Assembly (NCBI RefSeq): GCF_050003625.1
Contig: NC_134397.1
Span: 97,510,162 to 97,574,161 of the forward strand
Source: Haematobia irritans
Lineage: Eukaryota; Arthropoda; Insecta; Diptera; Muscidae
DNA: 64,000 nucleotides
Direction of reading: 5' to 3'
Below the pieces are notes generated by a model. That model saw only the letters and a list, made by a program, of their open reading frames with translations, was not told the DNA's origin and ran no database searches. This document shows positions 54,775 through 64,000 of this stretch, piece by piece (position 1 is the stretch's first letter; each line of letters opens with the position of its first letter). The translations under genes and the position numbers were made by a program.

Positions 54775-57700
54775 ATGGAAACTCATATTGAGCTCCTGCG
54801 ACAGCTGAAGGATATCGGCGAAGGCATCGCCAATTTCATCAGAAATATTAAGAAAGATCCAAAAAGCCGAAAGACCACCGCATATTACCAAGACCGACTG
54901 GCTAGGCTCAATGCCGCCTGGAAAGAATTCGAAGAAGCGGACAACCAGCTACGATGCTCAGAGGGTGTCGATCCGTCCAGCGAATACTTCGCTTCCGGTT
55001 ATTATGACAAGATCAAAAGCATGGTCTTGGAATGTATAAAATTATTGGAACATGAGCTCATCGAGAAAGTCCCAACGTCAGACGCAAAGAACCCTCCAAA
55101 CGTACAATCCTTACATACGGAGAACGAACAGGTGGGTGCCACTAGCGGTCACGACGGTCTTATTAGCCGTTCGTTGGCCAAAATGGAAGCCCTGAGTCGG
55201 CAACTAGAAGGTTTGCAAGTTAGTGGCCAGGAGAGAACCTACTATGAGGTGAAAATGGCCATAATAAACCGTCTATGGCAACAGATAGAGTGCCTCAACG
55301 ACGATGTTCTAGACAAGTACCCAGACCCAGAGCTACTCGGGTACGATACTGCAAAATACATCTGGCTCGAGAAAGAGGCCCAGGCAGCAGTTATCCAACT
55401 CTCTAGTGCCAGCAGGGATTCAACCTTCTCCAACCCGGAAGTTGTGGCCCGACCAACTTCTTTGCCACTGCCTGCAGTCACTATCTTCAAATTCGATGGT
55501 GACTATATGAAATAGATATCATTTTCGGATCTCTTCACAAAAATGATCCATGAGCAGAAAATCCCAAATGCTCACAAGATGTGGTACTTGAAAAACCACG
55601 TAATGGGCGAAGCAGCAAGCCTTATTGCGCACCTTGCCATAACAGAAGACAATTATCCCACGGCATGGCAATTGTTGGAACATCGTTATAACAACAAGAG
55701 GGTTATGGCAGCCACGGCAATCCAAAGGCTACTCGATCAACCCTCAGGTGCTGGATCTTTAAGTGCCCTCAAGCGATTACATGACACAACAAAACAATGT
55801 TTGGCAGCTCTCTCCAACATGGGACTCCAGACTTCGTCATGGGATCCACTTTTAATCCACCTCCTCGTTAAAAAGTTGGATAAAAGTGTTCATAGTCAAT
55901 ATGAACAAATGATCAAAAATTCGAAGGAACTGCAAACCATAAGCGACTTCCTATCGTTCTTGGAGAACTATTTTCATACTTTGGAAGCAATGGGTGTAAA
56001 GGAAAAAACCTCTATCAATAGCTCCAAAAATTGCGCCCTGACTTCCCATACAAGTCCTGAAAGCCGACATTGCATCATTTGTAAGGACTTTCACCAATTA
56101 TACCGATGCCAGGAATTCGCTCTACTCAGCACAAAACACCGCCTCAATCTTGTACTGGGACAGAAGTTATGTGTGAATTGCTTTAGCAGCAGACATTCCA
56201 CGAAACAATGCACGAATTTAGGCCGCTGCCAAAAATGTGGGAGAAAGCACAATACGCTCGTTCACCTTGAACAATCTCCCACGCAACCCTCTAAATCCTC
56301 AAGTAAATCAATCAAGGGAGATCAAATGGAACACCCCAAAACACCAGAATCAGCAACAACTTCCAACCAATCCACTGTGGCTTCGCTTATCACTACCCCA
56401 TCCGTTATAGCTGAAAGTTTGGCCTTAAACTCTGAATCTCGAAGGCCCTATATTCTACTAGGAACCACATTGGTCAAGATTAAGGCGAATGGTCTGGAAA
56501 CCGAATGCAAAGCAATACTCGACTCGGGATCTCAAGTCAACCTAATTACGGAAAGATTAGTAGCACGACTGGGTCTACCAAGTAGACCTACGACTATGTC
56601 AATTAGTGGTATAGGAAGAAATCGGACCAAGGTTCAACACAGAGTGAACATTTCGCTCCAGTCAAGATACAACAATTTCTCATCACGCTTGGAGGCATTC
56701 GTACTTCCCCAAATAATTACTCCCCAACCTGCTCAATTTATCCACATTGATAAATGGCAAATTCCCAAGAATGTAACGCTGGCAGACCCTACCTTCAACC
56801 GTCCAGGCAAAATCGACGTCCTATTAGGCGCAGAATATTATCATCAGCTACTCGCTATCGGACAAATCCAACTAGGAGACAACCTTCCAATCTTGCAAAA
56901 CACAACACTTGGGTGGATAGCATCAGGGAAGGTATTTGATCAACATTTGCAAACATTAATATATGGGGTACTAACGGATGAAGATAGCATGAATCAGACA
57001 ATCGAACAATTTTGGAAACTGGAAGAAGTCGATAATACACAGAAGCAATTATCGATATATGACGCACAGTGTGAAGCTCACTTTAATCAGCATACTGGAC
57101 GTGACAAAGAAGGAAGATTCATCGTACGGCTCCCGTTTTGTGCCGAACTAAGCTCTTTAGGAGAGTCACACAGTCTCGCTTTCAACCGTTTCCTATCATT
57201 GGAACGGCGACTATCCAAAGACATTACTTTAAAACAACAATATATACAGTTTATGAATGAATACGAAGCACTAGGCCATATGACTAAAGTCAACATAGAC
57301 AATGTGACAGGAGGAAAATATTTTATTCCCCACCACTGCGTCCTACGACCTGAAAGCAGCACCACTAAACTCCGAGTAGTATTCGATGCTTCAACAAAAA
57401 CATCCTCTGGAAAGTCACTGAACGATGTTTTATATACTGGCCCAACACTACAGAATGATCTGTTTGCTATTCTGCTACGCTTCAGATTGCCACGTTTCGT
57501 GTTTACCACAGACATAGAAAAAATGTTTCGTCAAATACTGATACATCCTAGAGACAGACCATATCAGATTATCCTGTGGCGGAACAATACCACCGAACCT
57601 ATCAACTACTTCACATTAAATACCGTTACATACGGAACCCGACCAGCCCCCTATCTGGCAATAAGATGTTTGAAAGAAATAAGCAGGGAAAATAAGATGC

Positions 57701-57831
57701 ATTTTCCTTTAGCAGCCAGTTTTTGGAAAAGAACTTCTATGTGGATGATGGCCTGGGCGGAGCAGACAGTTGAATACAGCTTTGGAAATCCAGCGCCAAC
57801 TGCAACAAGTCATGGCGCAATACGGCTTTAA
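54775..57831 (+). pseudogene. BEL-2 gag-protease-RT
   Basis: Starts at the ATG at 54775 after the leader. Gag runs to an in-frame TAG at 55513-55515, at a position where BEL-1 has tryptophan. It continues in the same frame with MIHEQKIPNAHKMWYLK, zinc knuckles (CVNCFSSRHSTKQC, CQKCGRKHNTLVH), protease ILDSGSQ (about 56520) and RT (LRVVFDASTKT, FTTDIEKMFRQI). Just before the catalytic FYVDDG the frame slips, so the active site at about 57737-57755 is read in another phase, and a second slip follows about 15 bases later. Confidence 0.88.
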
Positions 57832-59677
57832 TTTACGAAAGTGGAGTGCCAATCATATCCATCTGCTTCATAACATTCCGGAGTGCGACCAAGAAGTTAG
57901 CCTGGACTTCAGCACAGATGACACCAATTATACCAAAACTTTGGGATTGGCCTGGTTACCCAAAGCTGACCAACTTAAAGTAAAGGTCAACCTAGCGCCA
58001 ATCAGATCAGTGACCACGGTCACTTCAGATCTTGCACGTATTTTCGACCCACTAGGTTTGCTATCTCCTGTAGTCGTTAGGGCAAAAATCTTTGTCCAAG
58101 AACTGTGGAATCTAAATCTTTCATGGGATGAAGCTGTACCTTCAGAATTCGACTATCGATGGCGAAACTTTAGAGAGAGCCTCAAGTCACTTGAAACCTT
58201 TCCCGTTCACCGACATGTCTATAAGGGACATATTTCTCAAAACACTCAGCTCCACATCTTCAGTGACGCATCAGAAAAGGCATACGGGGCAGCAGTATAC
58301 ATTAGAACAATCTTACCGAATAAGATTATACTTGTAAACCTCCTTTGTGCAAAATCCCGAGTAGCACCCCTTAAACAACAAACGCTTCCAAGGCTAGAAT
58401 TGTGCGCTGCACAGCTGGGAGCCAACTTGGTGGTTAAAGTTAAGAGCGATTTAGACATGATGACAACACCCACTTACTACTGGACTGATTCCACAATAGT
58501 GTTAAATTGGATCAACTCAAGATCATCCTCCTTTCACACCTTTGTCGCTAATCGTATTGCTTCAATTCAAGACAACACGACTCCTGAACAATGGAGACAC
58601 GTTAGTTCCAAGGATAACCCAGCAGATATCATATCTAGGGGATCAGACCCACATCAGTTAAAACAAACGACTCAATGGATGCTTGGACCATTCTTTCTTC
58701 ACGGAGACGAGAAACATTGGCCTCCTGCGTTTCTACCTTCTCCTGATTCGATTAGCACTGAACGAAAGCAGAACCTCCACAACCTAATGTTGGCCGTTGA
58801 TGCAGAAAACTTCTTGTACAAAATAAATCACAGGAATTCCTTGAAGACACTCCAACGAATTGTTGCTTATGTTCTGAGATTTATTAAAACTTCCAAAACC
58901 CGTAAAGAAAACCGACGAAACAGGCCAACCCTCACTCCCTTTGAACTTCACGATTCTCTTATTGTCATAGTTCGTATCGCACAGCATTCTAACTTCAAAG
59001 AAGACATTTTACAACTGGAGAAGCATAGAGAACTTAAAGGCTCAAGTCAAATCAAGTTTGTCGCCGTTCTTGGACGAACATACAGTTTTAAGAGTTGGGG
59101 TAGACTAGAAGAATCGACTTTGAGTTTTAATGCCAAACATCCCATGCTTTTGCCATTCAATGACCCAATAAGTCGACTAATCTTCGAATCGTTACATAAG
59201 GAAAATAAGCATTGCGGACCTACCGCACTCCTTGCTACGGTGAGACAACGCTTCTGGCCCATCAAAGGAAAGCATTTGGCTCGTGAAACTGTTCACAAAT
59301 GTATTCAATGTGCAAGATCAAAACCAATGCTTCTGAAACAAATTATGGGAAATTTGCCAGAAACAAGAGTAACGCCTGCAAGGCCCTTCATAAACGCAGG
59401 GGTAGATTATTGCGGACCAATCTGGGTACATTTCAAAACAAGAGGAAAACGACCTCAGAAAGCATATCTTGCGATATTTTGCTGCTTTTCAACAAAAGCG
59501 GTTCATCTAGAACTTGTAACGGACCTTACAACCGATGCCTTTATTGGGGCGTTGAAAAGATTCATTGGCCGAAGGGGCTACCAACTTCGTGGGAGCAAAA
59601 AATCAACTCGCAGAGCTGTCAACCTCGTTATTCTCAACGACAGCTCAAGAAAAAATACAACGAGAATGCGCAACTAG
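57770..59677 (+). pseudogene. BEL-2 RT end, RNase H and integrase N-terminal part
   Basis: This continues pol after the frameshifts: LRKWSANHIHLL, LHIFSDASEKAYGAAVY, PRLELCAAQLG, integrase zinc region (HKENKHCG...CIQC), and the first integrase Asp in VDYCGP (about 59404). At about 59577 the sequence jumps from GRRG to the region after SDNG: roughly eight codons are missing, including the second catalytic aspartate. The remaining residues to 59677 are out of frame. Confidence 0.88.
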
Positions 59678-61121
59678 AAGCATTACTTTCCACTTTATAC
59701 CTCCGCGATCTCCTCATTTCGGTGGACTTTGGGAAGCAGCTGTAAAATCCGCTAAAGGTCTTCTGATAAAGGAAATATCGAGTGCATCCCTGACTTATGA
59801 AGAAATGGAGACCATTGTCATAGAGGTTGAAGCGATACTAAACTCTAGGCCAATAGCACCACTACCAAATAATCCTAATGACGCTGCTGCATTGACTCCG
59901 GGCCATTTTTTGATTGGAGAACCCCTAACTGCTCAAGTAGACGTCACAGCCCAAGCAACATCATCAACTTTGGCAAAACTATGGGAGTTAGTATCCCGAA
60001 TAAAACACCAATTCTGGAAAAGATGGTCCGAGGAATATCTCAATGAACTCCAGCAGCGTAATAAATGGCAAACTGCATCTCAAAATCTGCAATTGGGCAC
60101 TATAGTCGCAATTAAAGATAACTTGCCTGTCATGTACTGGCGACTTGGTAAAGTCATTGAAACTTATCCAGGGTCAGATGGTCTGGTCAGGACAGCCGCA
60201 GTAAAAACCTCAAGCGGTATCATTAAGCGAGCCATCCACCTACTCGCTCCTCTCCCTCTAGAACAATCTAACGACGAAAAAGGAGATAATTCACTTCCGC
60301 TCAGCCGCAGCGCCGCATCTAGCGACAAAGATAATGGTTCACCACCTCCAAAACGTGCTAACCTTCCCACAACCAGCATGCTAGTGATTCTAGCATTATT
60401 CCTCCCACTAGTGATGTGCCAACAAGTTACCTATACTCCGATTAAAGGCAACCCTGGTATACATTTTGAGTGTATTGGTAACATCAAGCCAATTCTATCA
60501 GAATGGAAGCTGCTGATATATTTCGAACTGGCACCACTTCATAAGGAACTGCAGCTCTTCATCAACGGAACCAATGCCTTAGCGAAAACATGCAATCACT
60601 CACACTTCCGCGATCAATGTAGTGACCTAATAACCCATTTCTACAATATCCAGAAAGATTTGCCAGCCACTCCAGAAAATCTCGGTCTACGGAAGAAACG
60701 AGGGGCAATAGATATAGTCGGCAACGCAGCAAATTCATTATTTGGTGTTCTGGACTCAAATTATGCTGAGAAAATGTCAGGAACAATCAATATTATTAAA
60801 ACCAACGAAGCTCGACTGCAAGGCCTACTGCGGAACCAAACATCATTTCTGGACTCTACCCTTAATCTCATGAAGCAATCTGAAGCTCGGACACAGGAGA
60901 GTTTTGAAAAAATAAATTTTAAAATAAGCAGACTCATGAATCTCACAAACAACGAAAATATATACCGCTCTCAACTCATCTTATCGCTCAGTATCCAGTT
61001 AATCCTAATTGCAAATAACTTGCAAAAAATGCATGCTTCCATGACGGATTTGTTGGCTGACACTCATCATGGTCGGATCAGCCCGCTTCTACTAACTCCA
61101 CAACAATTTGCTGCGAGGTAG
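59575..61121 (+). pseudogene. BEL-2 integrase C-terminal part fused in frame to envelope-like region
   Basis: After the deletion the frame reads TNFVGAKNQLAEL, then GLWEAAVKSAK (the third integrase residue), the integrase C-terminal domain ending RAIHLLAPL, a short charged spacer, and a signal-peptide-like segment (LVILALFLPLVMC, about 60380-60418). The F-type envelope start (GIHFECIGN, WKLLIYFEL) comes next, then a basic cleavage site (RKKR), a fusion-peptide-like stretch and a helical region. No stop separates pol from env here. It ends at a TAG (61119-61121) caused by a one-base slip. Confidence 0.88.
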
Positions 61122-62074
61122 CTAATATAAAGGCTAACCTACCGCAAGATTTAACACTACCAGTAGTAGATATAATACACTTATATGGCATCGCAACAGC
61201 TCATGCCTCAATATCGAACGACCATATCATCTGCACCTTGTTCATTCCATTGTCAAACCAGGATGAATATGACCTATTTTACCTTACACCAGTTCCACAA
61301 GTGGTAAATAATACTCTAGTAGCCCTCATGCCGACATCAGAAATGGTAGCCTTTAATGCTCATCGTGATCAATATTTTCCAATGGATGACATCAAACTAC
61401 TTGACTGCAGCTCACTGGATCACAACACCCTTTTATGCCCAAATATCCAAGCAGTTTACCATAAAGGTGCGTCGATTTGTAGCTGCGAAGTCCATCTATT
61501 CAATAACGAATCTGACCCTAGCTGCAATATCGAAGTATTATCTAACCACAATGTGTGGTATCAACTGTTCAAGAAAAATCAATGGCTGTTTGCAACTGAT
61601 TCACAACTAAAATTAAGTACAGTCTGTAATGGTAAAAACAGCTATCAGCCTTTACAGGGTACTGGAATATTAACACTGCCAGCAGGTTGCACAATGAAAA
61701 ATGAGATGATTACTATCAACAGCCACCAAACTATCACATCGACCCTACACCAGTCCAGTTCAGACAATGAGATGTCATTCTTCAATACACTACCTAACAT
61801 GGAAAATATAACGCAAGCGTTCATTCACCGCTCAAGTTTAGAAGAAATAAATCGTTTGCAGGCAGAAGTGAAGGCACAACTACGTGAAATTCCAACAACC
61901 TCAACTTACCATGCAGTTCATAGCCTGACCGTTAGCTACTGTGGATTAGGACTTATTCTAATCGTTGTTGTGGTCCTACTAATAAAGTGCATTTTTAAGA
62001 AAAGGGCCAACATGCATATATCACCACAGCCTGCTCCAAGATCAACATGGGACATTTCAGTGGACCCATCTTAA
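61122..62074 (+). pseudogene. BEL-2 envelope-like C-terminal part
   Basis: Open from about 61238 and continuing the envelope-like protein in another phase. It has a cysteine-rich ectodomain (CSSLDHNTLLCPN, CSCEVHLF, CTMKN), a transmembrane segment near the end (GLGLILIVVVVLLIKCIF) and a short tail with a stop at 62074. It aligns with the same part of BEL-1 (for example KKNQWLFAT against HKNQWIYAT). Confidence 0.85.
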
Positions 62075-63453
62075 CTAAAACCTACCTACGTAACCGGAAT
62101 TAGCTTATGCAAGCCTTATGCAATTTTGGTTTTTTATTATTTCACATAGGTTTGGCAAAATATCACTAAATATTTTATTTCACATCCAAAACACTAATTT
62201 TGGATCACACCTTAAGAAGTGATGCAAATTTAGTTCAACGGCTGTATTTTCGATTAGCAATTTTTTTTTTCTACTGTCAAAAAGTTGAAAAAGTCGAAAA
62301 CGTCATATATTTGTCAAAAACGTAAAAACGTAGTAAATGTCAAAAACACTTAAACAATATTCAAACTAAGTTTTTAATATTCCTTAGTACGAAATCGGCA
62401 TATTGAAGATTTTTATAATTATATTTTGAAAATTTTATTTAAAATTTGCAATTTTTTGCCAATGAACCAGGCACGTCTGAATCCAAGCTATTCAAATCGG
62501 AATTAGCTACAATGTGTGGGCATACATCACTGATGTCAGTGTTGCACATTTTAGACATGTCCTGGATAAACGAGTACTTCGTTTCCTTTTAGTCCGTCAC
62601 GACTTGGGTATCCAGTAATAAAAGAAAACAAACCTATTATATTCTGGATTGAAAACATTTTAAACACCGAAAAAATTTCCGTATTAGAATTAACGTTAAA
62701 TATAACTTATTTATACATATTGCAAAAAAAATTATTTGTTTATAGTTATGTTCTTTATTTATTTTTTTCGAAATTTTCCACAGCCCAATGAAATTTTCCT
62801 TTTTTTAAGTATGTCACAAACATTTTATGAACTAAACGTGGGTATAAAGTTCAATGACCGTACACATAAGTTCAATATGAACTTAGGCAGAAAAAAATTT
62901 CGTTCGATTCCCAAAATTAGTAAAAATGAACTACTGTGTGGTTAAAATGGTCATGATTTGACACCAAAGATTTTCTTCTTTACTTTTACTTAATTTTAGT
63001 GGTTCACTTTGGGTTTAGTGAACTACCCGAATTTATTCTGATAATTGGTTGATAGTTTTGCTGCAAGTAGAGGATGCTGATGAAGAATGTGCTAATTCCC
63101 ACACGTGCAGTCCAACCATCTTACAGTCTATAGGCTTCGGCCAAATAAATTTGACAAACATTCTTTTTCTCTGTTGGTTAAGCTACTCTTGTAGTTTAGT
63201 CGATGGTTATAAACTGAGATCAAAACAACAAATATTTAATTTTTAATTTTTCTTCTATGAAAAGATGTAAATTCGTAAGTTGTAGTTAAAAAGTGCAACA
63301 AGGCATTAAATATTCCTGGTTTTAACAACGCTTTGTGGAAATCTCAAAATGTAGAGTATAATTTAGTTCAATTTTCGCACGATGTAGTTCATTCTTACTA
63401 CAATACAGTTTACTTTTTTCTGTGAACAAAAATGATTGAACCAACATTTGTTA
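62075..63453. other. AT-rich stretch with no recognised gene
   Basis: No 3' LTR of BEL-2 and no domain-bearing frame. A cacagaaaaaa-type end (ttttttctgtg at about 63413-63423) hints at another TA-target element, but its partner end was not identified. Confidence 0.45.
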
Positions 63454-63458
63454 AGTGT

Positions 63459-63893
63459 GCAGAGCTCGACCGAAGGATCGGCTTTGACGTTCGGCCAAAA
63501 ATCTATAATCGGTTTTCGGCGTTAAGAAGCTTTTTGAATTATGTACTTTATATTGTACTGTCCCAGAGTTGAATTTATCTCAAACAAGACGCCCAGTACA
63601 AATAAAACGTCAAAAATTATAAAAAAATCCTTTTTTGTGATTATAATATAAAACTACTGAATTTTGAATTCTAAAAAGACAGTTAGCTCTAAAAGAATAG
63701 TATAAGACATGGACTGAATTAGATTTCATTCTTGTTTTTTATGCCTTTGTTGAATAAAATATGCTAATATTGAACTAAAACACACAAAATTTTTTTAATT
63801 ACAAATTTCAGGAAAATAATCGGTTTCAGCCGATTAATGCTGTTTGTGCCGAACATCGGCTTCGGCCAAAAAATCCTGCTTCGGTCGAGCTCT
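63459..63893. mobile_element. About 435-bp hAT-like MITE
   Basis: The ends agagctcgaccgaag and, reversed, agagctcgaccgaagca are inverted repeats followed on both sides by ttcggcc-rich subterminal sequence. The short direct repeat AGTGT flanks them (63454-63458, 63894-63898), perhaps part of a decayed 8-bp duplication. No coding frame. Confidence 0.7.
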
Positions 63894-64000
63894 AGTGTAG
63901 AGCTTTTAGGAAATTATGAAGCGAAGGATTTGAAGGAAAAAAATTGAACAACTTGAGGATCTCTATATGGCAGGAATGCGAAGTAGAGTGGAGTGTACAG

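Larger units (their letters stand above)
54441..62074 (+). mobile_element. Second BEL/Pao element with envelope-like region (BEL-2), decayed
   Basis: The primer-binding site TGGCGACCGTGACAGG (54441) is followed by a minisatellite leader, then gag, protease, RT, RNase H, integrase and envelope-like sequence in the same order as BEL-1, with clearly diverged protein sequence. Lesions include a nonsense codon in gag, two frameshifts around the RT active site, a small deletion in integrase and a frameshift in the envelope-like part. No 3' LTR was found after 62074, so the 3' end is probably lost. Confidence 0.92.

Noticed and set aside
62075..62240. 3' LTR of BEL-2
   Set aside because: No purine tract and no match to the promoter-bearing sequence before 54437 could be found.

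Overview
The window looks like a repeat-rich euchromatic stretch from a higher fly (Diptera; the tRNA-derived SINEs, BEL/Pao, mariner and hAT families fit a calyptrate such as a muscid or blow fly, but species is an inference). It is AT-rich, has spliced genes with short introns of about 60-80 bases, and holds one 100-base assembly gap (51984-52083).

Only one host gene is convincing: a five-exon C2H2 zinc-finger gene on the minus strand (27880 down to 20288). Its exons join in frame into 2082 codons plus a stop. One finger sits near the N-terminus and 13 lie towards the C-terminus, separated by a long low-complexity linker. Its 1.1-kb last intron carries a dead non-LTR retrotransposon.

Everything else is mobile DNA, much of it nested. 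Left arm (1-17.3 kb): a mariner (641-10497) is split by a hAT MITE (1276-1814) and by an 8.1-kb TG...CA insertion (2151-10284). That insertion contains two inverted copies of a 1.4-kb TIR element and copy A of a 2.8-kb TA-target element. Copy B of the same element (11583-14408) lies inside a hAT element that lies inside a sister hAT element, each with an exact 8-bp target duplication. Both copies keep a chain of splice-site-bounded mini-exons ending in a poly(A) signal. A further 1.9-kb hAT (15107-17017) holds a nearly perfect palindrome.

Right arm (28.4-64 kb): a second mariner (30705 to about 43625) has been split by a young BEL/Pao element with two 481-bp LTRs and an envelope-like gene (30838-39293), and by a non-LTR element with a 2A-like peptide (39631-42960). 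Next come a decayed Copia element (45253-47873), a gag-like remnant, a miniature LTR-LTR insertion, a third mariner, a 153-bp tandem array, a (TA)n run and gap, and a mariner of another family. Last is a second, older BEL/Pao element (PBS 54441 to 62074), in which integrase and envelope-like sequence share one reading frame. The last 1.9 kb has a hAT-like MITE and no gene.

No CRISPR, rRNA or functional tRNA was seen.
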